Shown: positions 27,750-37,075 of the stretch, in pieces
Layout of the letters: every line of letters begins with the position of its first letter
Numbering within the stretch: the stretch's first letter is position 1
NCBI RefSeq assembly: GCF_000444995.1
Contig: NC_022041.1
Coordinates: 1,338,001-1,402,000, forward strand
Length of the DNA stretch: 64,000 nucleotides
Direction of reading: 5' to 3'
From: Paracoccus aminophilus JCM 7686
GTDB taxonomy: Bacteria; Pseudomonadota; Alphaproteobacteria; Rhodobacterales; Rhodobacteraceae
Made by a program: the position numbers and the translations under genes
Notes under the pieces: generated by a model
Told to the model about the DNA's origin: nothing
The model's input: the letters and a program-made list of their open reading frames with translations, nothing else
Databases searched by the model: none

Positions 27750-29078
27750 ATGAAGTCGCCGATGGAAACCACCCCTGCCGCTACCGCCAGCCGCCGTGCC
27801 TCTCGGGACGAGCACCATGATGTTTCTCCTTCCGATCTCGCGGTCGGAGTCATCATCGGAAGGACATCGGAGTTTTTCGATTTCTTCGCCTTCGCCATTG
27901 CCGCCGTCTTGGTCTTCCCGACCCGGCTTTTCCCCTTTCTGCCGTCATTGCAGGGGGTTTTGTGGTCTTTCGTGCTGCTCGCCGTGGCCTTTGTCGCGCG
28001 CCCCTTCGGCATGGCTTTGTTCAGCCGGATCGACCGCCGCGTCGGGCGTCTGCCCAAGCTGACCATCGCGCTTTTCCTGATGGGGACCTGCACCGTCGGC
28101 ATGGGCCTGGCACCAACCTGGCAATCGGCGGGTTGGGGCGCCATCGTGGTGATGACGCTGTTGCGAATCGGGCAGGGGATCGCGCTGGGCGGGGCCTGGG
28201 ACGGGCTGGCCTCGCTGCTGGCGGTCTCGGTTTCGCGTGAGCGGCGCGGGTTCTACGCCATGATCCCGCAGATCGGCGCGCCGATCGGGCTGGCGGTGGC
28301 CGCGCTGCTTTTCGCTTTCCTTGTCGCGACGCTCTCGGCGCAGGATTTCCTGGAATGGGGCTGGCGCTATCCCTTCTTCGTGGCTTTCGCGTTGAACGTC
28401 GTCGCCCTTTTCGCTCGGCTGCGCATCGTTGCCGCCCCCGAGATCGAGCGGCTTTTCGAGGAAAACGAGCTCAAGGCGACCTCGCTGCGCGCGACGGTTG
28501 CCAAGGATGGTCGTGGAATTCTCGTCGGGATCTTCGTGCCCCTCGCGACCTTTGCGATGTTTCACATGGTCACGGTCTTCCCGCTGTCCTGGATCTATCT
28601 CTACACCCGTGAATCGCTCGACAGCTTCCTGATCCTCGAGGCGATTGGCGCGGGCGTCTGCCTTGTCTCGTTGCTGCTGTCGGGCCTGCTGGCCGACCGG
28701 ATCGGGCGTCATCGGATCCTGCTCGCCTCGGCGATTGCCATCGGGATCTTTGCGCTGGCCGCGCCGCAGCTTCTGTCGATGGGCCGCGGGGGCGAGGTCG
28801 CTTACATGCTGATCGGCTTCACCATCCTTGGCTTCAGCTTCGCGCTGTCTTCGGGCGCAATCGCCTCGCTTTTCGATCACCGCAACCGCTACACCGCGTC
28901 GGCGCTGGTCTCGTCGCTGTCGTGGATGTTTGGCGCGGGCTTTGCGCCACTGACGGCACTGCTGCTTTCAAGCTCGCTTGGGCTTTGGGCGGCGGGGCTC
29001 TACCTGCTGTCGGGCGCGGTCGCGACCGTTATCGCCTTGATCTTCCTGCGCCAATTGCGCGCACCCGGCCGGATCTGA
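27750..29078 (+). CDS. MFS transporter (metabolite:H+ symporter-like)
   Basis: This 442-residue protein has twelve predicted membrane helices and two six-helix halves. The loop 2-3 signature FVARPFGMALFSRIDRRVGR fits the metabolite:H+ symporter branch, whose members carry dicarboxylates, betaine or aromatic acids. GRTSEFFDFFAFA in helix 1 and IGQGIALGGAWDG in helix 4 match this group. The substrate is unknown. The start is ATG 27750 or 27762. It is monocistronic and ends at a terminator. Confidence 0.87.
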   Translation: MKSPMETTPAATASRRASRDEHHDVSPSDLAVGVIIGRTSEFFDFFAFAIAAVLVFPTRLFPFLPSLQGVLWSFVLLAVAFVARPFGMALFSRIDRRVGRLPKLTIALFLMGTCTVGMGLAPTWQSAGWGAIVVMTLLRIGQGIALGGAWDGLASLLAVSVSRERRGFYAMIPQIGAPIGLAVAALLFAFLVATLSAQDFLEWGWRYPFFVAFALNVVALFARLRIVAAPEIERLFEENELKATSLRATVAKDGRGILVGIFVPLATFAMFHMVTVFPLSWIYLYTRESLDSFLILEAIGAGVCLVSLLLSGLLADRIGRHRILLASAIAIGIFALAAPQLLSMGRGGEVAYMLIGFTILGFSFALSSGAIASLFDHRNRYTASALVSSLSWMFGAGFAPLTALLLSSSLGLWAAGLYLLSGAVATVIALIFLRQLRAPGRI

Positions 29079-29108
29079 ACGCGCGCTTTGACGACAAACT
29101 GACAGAAG

Positions 29109-29141
29109 AGACCGGCCCGGATCAACCGCGCCGGTCTTTTT
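29109..29141 (+). terminator. Rho-independent terminator of the MFS gene
   Basis: AGACCGGC (29109-29116) pairs with GCCGGTCT (29130-29137) around a 13-base loop, followed by TTTTTA. It lies 30 bp after the MFS stop. Confidence 0.85.
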
Positions 29142-29254
29142 ATTTGAAATGCTCCTTAACGCTTTGCTTTCTCATCGAATTATCTCGACAAAATCGTTGC
29201 CTTTGACCTAGGTCCGCGCAGAGTTGTCGCGTTCATCTTCAAAGGGAATTCGAC

Positions 29255-29575
29255 GTGAATAGCATTTTCGTCCCGATTATGATCGCGGCCTGCCTGTTTG
29301 TCAGCGCGGCCAATGCCGAGAATCGTGTCATCACCTTCACCAACAACACCCAGACCTCGGTCGAGGCGCTTTATGGCTCGACCGTCGAGGTTGATAGCTG
29401 GCAAGAGGATCTCTTGGGCGACACGACCCTTGCCGCAGGCGAGGCGATTGATGTCGATTTCGACGATGGCAGCGGCGATTGTCGGTTCGATTTCAAAGCC
29501 TTGTTCAGCGACCATACGGATGGCTATCTCAAGGATGTCGATGTCTGCGAGGTCGGGACAATCTCGATCGAGTGA
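29255..29575 (+). CDS. Small secreted hypothetical protein
   Basis: This 106-residue protein has a signal peptide of about 21 residues ending in SAANA, followed by a mature domain of about 85 residues rich in Asp and Glu. It begins with ITFTNNTQTSVEALYG and has only two cysteines, in GDCRFDF and DVCEVG, likely a disulfide. Periplasmic proteins of this type occur widely in Rhodobacterales; no function is known to me. The ATG follows AAAGGGAA at 29241-29248. It appears monocistronic. Confidence 0.75.
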   Translation: MNSIFVPIMIAACLFVSAANAENRVITFTNNTQTSVEALYGSTVEVDSWQEDLLGDTTLAAGEAIDVDFDDGSGDCRFDFKALFSDHTDGYLKDVDVCEVGTISIE

Positions 29576-29733
29576 GCGGCGAAAGGGCATGGGCTCCGGC
29601 AGACCGCGATCCGCGCAATGGGGGAAATTGCCTTTCGGGAAATAATCTGACCATTTAGTCGGATCCATCGTTACTTTCTTGCTTCGCATATACCCCGCTG
29701 CTATGCAGCATGAAGCAGGACAGAGAGGATGCG

Positions 29734-30180
29734 ATGGTGCTGGACAATTTTCCACGCGGAACAATCGTGATCGAGGATCTTGAGATCGGCATGAGCCGTC
29801 ATCTGCATAAAGTGGTGACGGATCGCGATATCGAGCTGTTTGCCGAGGTTTCGACCGACCGCAATCCGGTGCATCTCGACGAAGATTATGCGCGCGACAC
29901 CATGTTTCAAGGCCGGATCGCGCATGGGATGCTGACGGCAGGGCTGATCTCTGCTGTCATCGGCGAGCAGCTTCCCGGCCACGGCACGGTCTATCTCGGC
30001 CAGTCGCTCAAATTCATGGCGCCGGTGCGCCCGGGCGATCTGGTTCGCGCCGAAGTGACCGTCGAAGCGATTGACCATCAGAAGCGTCGGGTTACGCTTG
30101 CAACCCGCTGCTACGTCGGCGATACCGTCGTGCTGAAAGGTGAGGCGATCGTTCTGGCGCCAAGCCGGAAGTTCGACTGA
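29734..30180 (+). CDS. MaoC-family dehydratase (hot-dog fold)
   Basis: This 148-residue hot-dog-fold protein is of the R-specific enoyl-CoA hydratase/MaoC type. The key segment is the hydratase motif DRNPVHLDEDYARDTMFQGRIAHG (about residues 43-66), with the catalytic Asp and His. The later YLGQSLKFMAPVRPGD is also typical. It would hydrate a trans-2-enoyl-CoA. The ATG at 29734 is chosen because AGAGAGG precedes it; an ATG at 29710 would add eight residues. It is followed by ribF 31 bp downstream. Confidence 0.88.
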   Translation: MVLDNFPRGTIVIEDLEIGMSRHLHKVVTDRDIELFAEVSTDRNPVHLDEDYARDTMFQGRIAHGMLTAGLISAVIGEQLPGHGTVYLGQSLKFMAPVRPGDLVRAEVTVEAIDHQKRRVTLATRCYVGDTVVLKGEAIVLAPSRKFD

Positions 30181-30211
30181 CAGGGCCCGAGACGGCCCAC
30201 CGGGGGCCAGA

Positions 30212-31138
30212 TTGCGCATCCATACCGATTGGAAAGGTTTGCCTGCGGAGGCGCGTGGCGCCACCGTCGCCATGGGCAACTTCGACGGAGTACATCTGGG
30301 CCATCGCTCGGTGATCGACCGGGCGCGCTCTGCCGCGGCAGCACCGCTTGGTGTCGTCCTGTTCGAGCCGCATCCACGCGAATTCTTTGCTCCCGAGGCT
30401 CCGGCCTTCCGCCTGATGAACCCCGAAGCGCGCGCGAACCGCTTGGCGCGGCTTGGGGTCGAGCATCTTTATCAGCTTCCCTTCGGCGCGGTTTTGGCCG
30501 GTCTTTCGCCGGAAACCTTCGCCCGCGATGTGCTGGTTGACGGGCTGGGCGTCGCCCATGTCACCGTTGGCGAGGATTTCCGTTTCGGTCACAAACGCGC
30601 GGGCGATGCCGAGACCCTGCGCAAGCTGGGTGTCGAACTTGGCTTCGGGGTGACGATCTCTCCGCTGATCGGGGATTGCGATCGCTACAGCTCGACCGCG
30701 ATCCGTCTGGCGCTCAGCGAGGGGCGCCCCCGGGATGCTGCGCGGATGCTGGGCCATTGGCACCGGATCGAGGGCGAGGTGCTGCATGGCGACGCCCGTG
30801 GCCGCGAACTGGGCTTTCCGACCGCGAATATGGCGATCGACCGACTGCATCCGCCGAAATTCGGCGTCTATGCGGTTCTGGTCGATGTGCTGAGCGGCCC
30901 GTTCAAGGGCAGCTATCGCGGTGTTTCGAGCATTGGCGTGCGACCAATGTTCGGCGAAAATATTCCCAATCTTGAGACGTTTATCTTCGACTTCTCAGGC
31001 AGTCTCTATGGAGAACATCTCTCGGTGGCGCTGGTCGAGTATCTGCGCCCCGAGCTCAAGTTCGACGATCTTGACGCCCTGATCGCGCAGATGAACCTCG
31101 ACAGCGCCGAGGCGCGCGCGATTTTGGCGGATGGCTGA
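30212..31138 (+). CDS. ribF: Bifunctional riboflavin kinase/FAD synthetase
   Basis: This enzyme of about 308 residues makes FMN and FAD from riboflavin. The N-terminal adenylyltransferase domain has VAMGNFDGVHLGHRSV and, further in, DRYSSTAIRLALSEGRP. The C-terminal kinase domain has GRELGFPTANM and GVSSIGVRPMFGEN. The start is probably the TTG at 30212, giving normal family length; an ATG at 30140 inside maoC would add 24 residues. Its stop overlaps the next gene by one base. It supplies the flavins that the monooxygenases and oxidases in this window need. Confidence 0.92.
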   Translation: MRIHTDWKGLPAEARGATVAMGNFDGVHLGHRSVIDRARSAAAAPLGVVLFEPHPREFFAPEAPAFRLMNPEARANRLARLGVEHLYQLPFGAVLAGLSPETFARDVLVDGLGVAHVTVGEDFRFGHKRAGDAETLRKLGVELGFGVTISPLIGDCDRYSSTAIRLALSEGRPRDAARMLGHWHRIEGEVLHGDARGRELGFPTANMAIDRLHPPKFGVYAVLVDVLSGPFKGSYRGVSSIGVRPMFGENIPNLETFIFDFSGSLYGEHLSVALVEYLRPELKFDDLDALIAQMNLDSAEARAILADG

Positions 31139-31578
31139 TGCGCAAGGACTTCTGGACGCTGCCGCTTGGTGACTTGGCCCGTGATGAATGGGAAGCGCTC
31201 TGTGATGGCTGCGGCAAATGCTGCCTCAACAAGATCGAATTCGAGGATACGGGCGAGCTTGCTTTCACCAAGGTCGCTTGCAAGCTTCTCGACGGGCACA
31301 GCTGCCAATGTTCGAACTATGCCGACCGTCACCGCTATGTGCCCGATTGCGTGGTGCTGACGCCGAAAAAGCTGGACGAAATCGCCTGGTGGCTGCCCGC
31401 GACCTGCGCCTATCGGCTGCGCGCCGAGGGCAAGCCGCTGTTTGATTGGCATTATCTGATTTCGGGCGACCGCGAGTCGATCCACCGCGCCGGCGCTTCT
31501 GTCCGCGACTGGACCGTCAGCGAGGTCACGGTCTCGGAAGATGATTGGGAAGATTACATTATTGAGGATCTGTCATGA
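31138..31578 (+). CDS. YcgN-family cysteine-cluster protein
   Basis: This 146-residue protein of the YcgN (UPF0260) family has several conserved cysteines, CDGCGKCC near residues 22-29, then CKLLDGHSCQC, CVVL and TCAY. The pattern suggests an iron-sulfur or zinc site, but the function is not established. It overlaps ribF by one base and the next gene by four, so the three are cotranscribed. Confidence 0.92.
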   Translation: MRKDFWTLPLGDLARDEWEALCDGCGKCCLNKIEFEDTGELAFTKVACKLLDGHSCQCSNYADRHRYVPDCVVLTPKKLDEIAWWLPATCAYRLRAEGKPLFDWHYLISGDRESIHRAGASVRDWTVSEVTVSEDDWEDYIIEDLS

Positions 31579-32621
31579 ATTTCGCTTCGGACAACACCGG
31601 CCGCGTTCATCCGAAGGTCATGGCAGCTCTGGCTGCTGCGAATGAGGGCAATCTGCCGTCTTACGGCACCGATGCGATCACCCGCGCGGCGCAGGATCGG
31701 CTGCGCGATGTGCTGGACGCGCCGGATGCGGCGGTTCATTTCGTCTCGACCGGCACGGCGGCCAATGCGCTGTCGCTCTCGCTGATGGCACCGGGTTGGG
31801 GGCGCGTCTTCTGCCATGAAAGCGCCCATATCCAGACCAGCGAAACCGGCGCGCCCGAGTTCTTCATGGGCGGCGGCAAGCTGCTTTTGGTCGAAGGCGA
31901 GGGCGGAAAGATGACGCCCGAGAGCTTCGCCGAGGCGCTGAAACGCGCCGGAGGCGACTCGGTCCATGCCGGGCAAAATGCCGGGCTGTCGCTGACCAAT
32001 GCCACCGAATGGGGTCGGGTCTATCAAGCCTCCGAGGTCGCGGCCTTGGCCGCTGCCGCACGCGAGATCGGCCTCCCGGTCCATATGGACGGGGCGCGGT
32101 TTGCCAATGCGGTCGCGGGCCAGAACGCGTCGCCCGCCGAGATGACCTGGCGCGCCGGGGTCGATATCCTGTCCTTCGGCGGGACCAAGAACGGCTGCAT
32201 GGGCGCGGAGGCCGTCGTGCTGTTCGATCCCGAGAAGTCGATGGAATTCGAATATCGGCGCAAGCGTGGCGGTCATCTCTTCTCGAAACACCGCTATCTG
32301 GCGGCACAGATGCTCGCGCTGCTTGACGGTGGACTATGGCTTGAAATCGCGGGTCATGCCAATACCATGGCGCGCGAATTGGCGAATGGGCTTTCCGGGA
32401 TCGCCGGGGTGACGCTCGACCAACCCGTTGAATCAAATGGTGTCTTTGCGAATTTCCCGGTCGAGATGATCGAGCGTCTGGCCGAGGCCGGGGCCAGCTT
32501 CCATTACTGGCCGAACGAGCCCGAGGGCGAGGAAAGCCATGCCTCGCTGCGCTTCATCTGCGGCTGGGATACCCGCCCCGAAGAGGTCGAGGCGGTTCTG
32601 TCACTGCTCCGTCAGGGCTAA
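31575..32621 (+). CDS. Low-specificity threonine aldolase/beta-eliminating lyase
   Basis: This 348-residue PLP enzyme of fold type I has the family opening NFASDNTGRVHPKVMAAL, the VSTGTAANALSL cofactor region, the HMDGARFANA segment with the PLP aspartate, and the Schiff-base lysine in LSFGGTKNGCMGA. It would cleave L-threonine or related beta-hydroxy amino acids to glycine and an aldehyde. Overlap with the upstream gene is 4 bp (ATGA). Its end overlaps the convergent pncC gene by 21 bp. Confidence 0.9.
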   Translation: MNFASDNTGRVHPKVMAALAAANEGNLPSYGTDAITRAAQDRLRDVLDAPDAAVHFVSTGTAANALSLSLMAPGWGRVFCHESAHIQTSETGAPEFFMGGGKLLLVEGEGGKMTPESFAEALKRAGGDSVHAGQNAGLSLTNATEWGRVYQASEVAALAAAAREIGLPVHMDGARFANAVAGQNASPAEMTWRAGVDILSFGGTKNGCMGAEAVVLFDPEKSMEFEYRRKRGGHLFSKHRYLAAQMLALLDGGLWLEIAGHANTMARELANGLSGIAGVTLDQPVESNGVFANFPVEMIERLAEAGASFHYWPNEPEGEESHASLRFICGWDTRPEEVEAVLSLLRQG

Positions 32622-33074
32622 GGCCAGCAGGTCGAGCGCATGAGCGACAGTGGCGGCGCGGATCCCCGCGCGGCCAAGATCGCCGAAGTCAACCAGCTCC
32701 GTGCGCGTGCCCTGCGCATCCGAGATCCCGAAACAGACGCGGCCCACCGGCTTTTCGGGCGAGCCGCCGCCCGGGCCCGCGACGCCCGTGACCGAGACCG
32801 TAAGCCCAGCGCGCGAATGCTTGCGCGCGCCTGCGGCCATTTCGGCGGCGGTTTCCTCGCTGACCGCACCAAAGCGCTCGAGCGTCTCGGCGCGCACGCC
32901 GATCATCTCCATCTTGGCCGCGTTGGAATAGGTGACAAAGCCACGGTCAACGACATCGGAAGAGCCTGCGATCTCGGTCAGCGCGCCGACGATCAGCCCG
33001 CCGGTGCAGCTTTCCGCCGTGGCGATCATCACGCCCTTGCGGCGCGCAAGCTCTAGAACCGTTTCCGCGTTCAT
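32601..33074 (-). CDS. pncC: Nicotinamide-nucleotide amidase (CinA C-terminal type)
   Basis: This stand-alone CinA C-terminal domain protein of 157 residues has IATAESCTGGLIVGALTEIAG near residue 16, SYSNAAK-like VTYSNAAKMEM, and VSVTGVAGPGGGSPEKPVG, all characteristic. The enzyme deamidates nicotinamide mononucleotide in NAD recycling. The ATG at 33074 is used because it gives the standard start. It is followed upstream by pgpA with an 8-bp gap and reads on the same strand. Confidence 0.9.
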   Translation of the reverse strand: MNAETVLELARRKGVMIATAESCTGGLIVGALTEIAGSSDVVDRGFVTYSNAAKMEMIGVRAETLERFGAVSEETAAEMAAGARKHSRAGLTVSVTGVAGPGGGSPEKPVGRVCFGISDAQGTRTELVDFGDLGRAGIRAATVAHALDLLALALTEQ

Positions 33075-33082
33075 GTCGATCC

Positions 33083-33577
33083 TCAGCCCATCAGGAAGCC
33101 GTGTGCAGCACCCGCGGCCAGCATCGTCGCGATCCCGGCGAAAAGTCCAGCCCAAAGGTCATCGATCATAATGCCGTCGGCATCCCCGCGACGATCAGCC
33201 CGGCCGACGAGCCAGGGTTTCCAGATGTCGAAGAGGCGGAAGAAGATGAAGGCGGCGAGCCAGCCCGGATAGGGGAAGACATCCGAGGGCAGGCCCATGA
33301 GCCAGAAGCCCGCCGAGGGGAAACAAAGCGCCAGCCATTGGCCCGCGACCTCGTCGATGACGAATTCACGCGGGTCCTTGTCGGCATGGCCGACGACGGC
33401 GTGCCGCACCGACCAAAAGCCGAGGATCGTCACCAGAACGGTCGCCGCCGCCAGCAGTGGGAAATGACCAAGCCAATGCAGGCCGACGCCGACCGCGACG
33501 GCGACAGCCGAGGCCCAGGTGCCCGAGGCCGGGCGCAGATAGCCGAGGCCAAAAACGGTTGCGATCTGTTTGTGCAT
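33083..33577 (-). CDS. pgpA: Phosphatidylglycerophosphatase A
   Basis: This 164-residue membrane enzyme of PgpA type dephosphorylates phosphatidylglycerophosphate. Family segments are FGLGYLRPASGTWAS near the N-terminus, DPREFVIDEVAGQWLAL and the downstream FFRLFDIWKPW. About four membrane helices are present. Gap to ispDF is 3 bp, so pncC, pgpA and ispDF form one operon. Confidence 0.93.
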   Translation of the reverse strand: MHKQIATVFGLGYLRPASGTWASAVAVAVGVGLHWLGHFPLLAAATVLVTILGFWSVRHAVVGHADKDPREFVIDEVAGQWLALCFPSAGFWLMGLPSDVFPYPGWLAAFIFFRLFDIWKPWLVGRADRRGDADGIMIDDLWAGLFAGIATMLAAGAAHGFLMG

Positions 33578-33580
33578 GGT

Positions 33581-34732
33581 TCAGCCTATCACAAGAGTTG
33601 CCGTTGCGATCGAGGCGATGCCTTCGCTGCGGCCGGTGAAACCCAGACGCTCCGAGGTCGTGGCCTTGACGCTGATGCGGTCGGGTTCAAGGCCCATGAT
33701 CTCGGCAAGGCGCTGCTGCATCGCGCTTGCATGGGGCCCGATTTTCGGGAATTCGCAGATCAGCGTGACATCGGCATTGGCAAGGCGAAAGCCTTTTTCT
33801 GCCGCAAGATCAACCGCATGTTTGAGAAAGATCGAACTGTCCGCACCTTTCCACTTCGCATCGGAAGGTGGGAAGTGGCGGCCGATATCGCCCTCGGCCA
33901 AGGCGCCATAGATCGCATCGGTCAGCGCATGCATCCCGACATCGGCGTCGGAATGGCCGACGAGGCCCTTGTCATGGGCGATCTGCACGCCGCAAAGCCA
34001 GAGATGAGTGCCGGGGCCGAAAGCATGGACATCAAAGCCATTGCCAAGGCGGATATCGGTGATCGACATATCCTGTTCCAGAATTTTTTCGGCCCGGGCA
34101 AAGTCCTGCGGCCAGGTGAGTTTGAGATTGGTTTCGCTGCCCTCGGTCACGGTGACGACAAGACCGGCGCGGCGTGCGAGCTCGACATCATCGGCTGCGC
34201 CCTCTGGCGCGGCGCGATGGGCCGCGAGAATGGCGTCAAGCGCGAAGCCCTGCGGGGTCTGGGCGCGATAGAGCCCTTCGCGGTCGGCGGTGCCGGTGAC
34301 CTTGCCGTCTTCGGCGCGCCACAAGGCATCGGTCACCGCAAGGGCAGGTGCGGCGGCGCGCGCACCCTCTTGCAGCGCGGTGACCACGCCCGCGATGACC
34401 TCGGGCGAGACCAGAGGTCGGGCGCCGTCGTGGATCAGCACATGGGTGACGCCGCTGCCCGCGAGGCTTTCAAGGCCCGCGCGCACACTTTCCGAGCGTG
34501 TGCCCCCCCCTGCAATCAGGGTGACGGCGCCGCCAAATTCGCGCAGGCCGCGGGCCATATCCTCAGGGTGAAGCGTGAGAATGATTCTAGAAAATCCGTG
34601 GAATGCTTTGATAGTGCGTGACAATACGCTTTCACCAGCCAAGGCCCTCCATTGTTTGGGAAGGCCGCTGCCAGCGCGTGTGCCGCGACCTGCGGCGGTG
34701 ATAAGGACGGCGAATGTATCCGGGATCTGCAT
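33581..34732 (-). CDS. ispDF: Bifunctional IspD/IspF isoprenoid enzyme
   Basis: This 383-residue fusion protein serves the MEP isoprenoid pathway. Residues 1-220 are the cytidylyltransferase IspD, with [20 protein letters not shown] near the start and [14 protein letters not shown]. Residues from about 225 are the cyclodiphosphate synthase IspF, with [33 protein letters not shown] and [14 protein letters not shown]. The fusion is common in alphaproteobacteria. It is first in a three-gene minus-strand operon. Confidence 0.95.
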   Translation of the reverse strand: MQIPDTFAVLITAAGRGTRAGSGLPKQWRALAGESVLSRTIKAFHGFSRIILTLHPEDMARGLREFGGAVTLIAGGGTRSESVRAGLESLAGSGVTHVLIHDGARPLVSPEVIAGVVTALQEGARAAAPALAVTDALWRAEDGKVTGTADREGLYRAQTPQGFALDAILAAHRAAPEGAADDVELARRAGLVVTVTEGSETNLKLTWPQDFARAEKILEQDMSITDIRLGNGFDVHAFGPGTHLWLCGVQIAHDKGLVGHSDADVGMHALTDAIYGALAEGDIGRHFPPSDAKWKGADSSIFLKHAVDLAAEKGFRLANADVTLICEFPKIGPHASAMQQRLAEIMGLEPDRISVKATTSERLGFTGRSEGIASIATATLVIG

Positions 34733-34882
34733 GGCGTATGATTAGGCGAGCCGCGCGCGCAAGGCAATTGCTGGCGGTGTCGCAGCGCGCACAGCCCCAC
34801 GAGATCGCCAACGGCTGCGCTTCAAGGTGGCGTGAAGGGGCCATGACCCTTATAAGATCAGAAAAATTTCCCGGAGAGCCCC

Positions 34883-35608
34883 ATGACCGCGACCCCCGTT
34901 TTTGATCCTGCCAAGGATGCCGCCGCCATTGCTGCGACCAAGCTGGTCCAGCCCGGAATGAAGCTTGGTCTTGGCACCGGATCGACGGCGGTGGTCTTCG
35001 TGCACCGGCTGGCCGAGCGAGTGAAGGCCGAGGGCTTTGCCTTGCGCTGCGCCTCGACCTCGAAAGCGACGGCGGAGCTTGCGCAATCGCTGGGGCTCAG
35101 CATCGAGACGCTGGACGAGATCGGCTGGCTCGATCTAACCATCGACGGCGCCGACGAGGTCGATCCGGCGCTCAATCTGATCAAAGGGGGCGGGGCCGCC
35201 CATCTGCGCGAAAAGATCGTGGCGACGGCCTCGGACCGCATGGTGGTGATTGCGGACGACTCGAAAGTGGTCGATCAGCTCGGCCGCTTCCCGCTGCCGG
35301 TCGAGGTCATTCCCTTCGGTTGGGAAGCGACGCGCCTGCTGATCGAGCGCGGTCTGGCCGGGCTTGGCTATGGCGGCCGTCCGGTCGAGCGCCGTGAAAA
35401 GGGCGGCGCGCCGGTGCTGACCGACGAGGGGAATTATGTCCTTGATCTCAAGCTTGAAGCCATCTCCGACGCGCCGGCGTTAGCGATGATGTTATCCTCT
35501 GTCGCCGGGGTGGTTGAACACGGGCTTTTCCTGAATATCTGCTCTATGGCCATCATTGGGCAAAAGGATGGCACTGTCGTCGAGTTGGGTGGTGAGGACA
35601 AAGCATGA
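34883..35608 (+). CDS. rpiA: Ribose-5-phosphate isomerase A
   Basis: This 241-residue RpiA interconverts ribose-5-phosphate and ribulose-5-phosphate. The family segments are GLGTGSTA near residue 34, LTIDGADEVDPALNLIKGGG and LREKIVA, and the late GVVEHGLF. The ATG is preceded by GGAGAG. It overlaps gor by 4 bp, an operonic link to NADPH/redox metabolism through the pentose phosphate route. Confidence 0.95.
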   Translation: MTATPVFDPAKDAAAIAATKLVQPGMKLGLGTGSTAVVFVHRLAERVKAEGFALRCASTSKATAELAQSLGLSIETLDEIGWLDLTIDGADEVDPALNLIKGGGAAHLREKIVATASDRMVVIADDSKVVDQLGRFPLPVEVIPFGWEATRLLIERGLAGLGYGGRPVERREKGGAPVLTDEGNYVLDLKLEAISDAPALAMMLSSVAGVVEHGLFLNICSMAIIGQKDGTVVELGGEDKA

Positions 35609-37011
35609 CCTTCGATTATGATCTCTTCGTCATCGGGGGCGGGTCCGGGGGCGCGCGCGCCTCGCGGATTTCAGCCGGAGAATATGGCGCGCGGGTGGCC
35701 GTCGCCGAGGAAAGCCGTATGGGGGGCACTTGCGTCATCCGCGGCTGCGTCCCCAAGAAGCTGATGATCTATGGCTCGCAGATGCCGAAAGAGATCGAAG
35801 AGGCGCGGGGCTATGGCTGGGTCGATGCCAGCGTCGGGCCCTTTGATTGGCCGATGTTCCGCGACAAGCTGAACCGCGAGCTTAACCGGCTTGAGGCCGC
35901 CTATACCAACGGCATGGTCAATGCCGGGGTCGATACCTACAAAAGCCGCGCGCGCATCGTCGACCCCCATACGGTCGAGCTGTCCGATGGCACGCGCTAT
36001 ACCACGAAGCATATTTTGATCGCGGTCGGCGGTCGTCCGGCGCTGCCGGGGATTGAGGGGGAAGAGCATGGGCTCATCTCGGACGATCTGTTCCAGCTTG
36101 AACGCCTGCCGGGCAAGGTTCTGCTGGTGGGCGGCGGCTATATCGCCTGCGAATTCGCGACCATTCTGAACGGCTTTGGCTGCAAGACCATCCTCGCCTA
36201 TCGCGGCGATGCCCTGCTGCGCGGCTTTGACGAAGAGATGCGCGACCATGTTTCGAGCCAGGTCGTCAATTCGGGGATCGAGCTGCGCGTGCAAGTGACG
36301 CCGAAGCGTCTGGAAAAGGTCGGCGAGCGTGTGCTCGTGACCTTTGACGACGACCAGCAGGAAGAATTCGACGACGTGATCTTCGCGACGGGTCGCAAGC
36401 CCTACACGTGGGATCTTGGGCTCGAGAATGTCGGGGTCAAGCTGGGCCCGAATGGCCAGATCCTTGTCGATGAATGGTCGCAGACCTCGGTGCCCTCGAT
36501 CTATGCGGTTGGCGATGTCACCGATCTCGTCAATCTGACGCCGGTCGCGATCCGGGCGGGGCACAATTTCGCCGATACCGTTTTTGGCGGCAAACCGAAG
36601 CCCTGCGATTTCTCGCAGGTGCCGAGCGCCGTCTACACCCGTCCGCATGAGCTGGCGACCATTGGCCTGACCGAAGAGCAGGCGGCGGCGCGCGGTCAGG
36701 TCGACATTTATTCCGGTGGCTTCCGCCCGATGCGCTCGCTTTTCGCGGGCTCCGAGGCGCGCTCGGTGATGAAGCTGATCGTTGACGTTGAAACCGATCT
36801 CGTGCTCGGTTGCCATATCTTTGGCCCGGATGCGGGCGAGATGTTGCAGATGGTCGCCGTGGCGATGGGCATGGGCGCAACCAAGGCTGATTTCGATCGC
36901 GCGGTGGCGATCCATCCGACGGTTGCCGAAGAGCTGGTGACGATGCGAAAACCGGTGCGCCGGGTCGGCGAGGCCAAGCCTGCGACCCTTCGGCACAGTG
37001 CGGTTTCTTGA
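35605..37011 (+). CDS. gor: Glutathione-disulfide reductase
   Basis: This 468-residue FAD-dependent reductase uses NADPH to reduce oxidised glutathione. Residues 9-16 hold the FAD motif GGGSGG, followed by the redox cysteines C43 and C48 in GGTCVIRGCVPKK. The second dinucleotide motif is LLVGGGYIACEFA, and the C-terminal catalytic His-Glu region is AIHPTVAEELVTM. Length matches the plant/alphaproteobacterial type. It is coupled to rpiA (ATGA overlap). Confidence 0.93.
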   Translation: MTFDYDLFVIGGGSGGARASRISAGEYGARVAVAEESRMGGTCVIRGCVPKKLMIYGSQMPKEIEEARGYGWVDASVGPFDWPMFRDKLNRELNRLEAAYTNGMVNAGVDTYKSRARIVDPHTVELSDGTRYTTKHILIAVGGRPALPGIEGEEHGLISDDLFQLERLPGKVLLVGGGYIACEFATILNGFGCKTILAYRGDALLRGFDEEMRDHVSSQVVNSGIELRVQVTPKRLEKVGERVLVTFDDDQQEEFDDVIFATGRKPYTWDLGLENVGVKLGPNGQILVDEWSQTSVPSIYAVGDVTDLVNLTPVAIRAGHNFADTVFGGKPKPCDFSQVPSAVYTRPHELATIGLTEEQAAARGQVDIYSGGFRPMRSLFAGSEARSVMKLIVDVETDLVLGCHIFGPDAGEMLQMVAVAMGMGATKADFDRAVAIHPTVAEELVTMRKPVRRVGEAKPATLRHSAVS

Positions 37012-37075
37012 CATTCCGCGCATAAGCTCCAGTTTCTAAGACGAAGAAGATCGAAGGTTGAACGAGGCGAGGCGT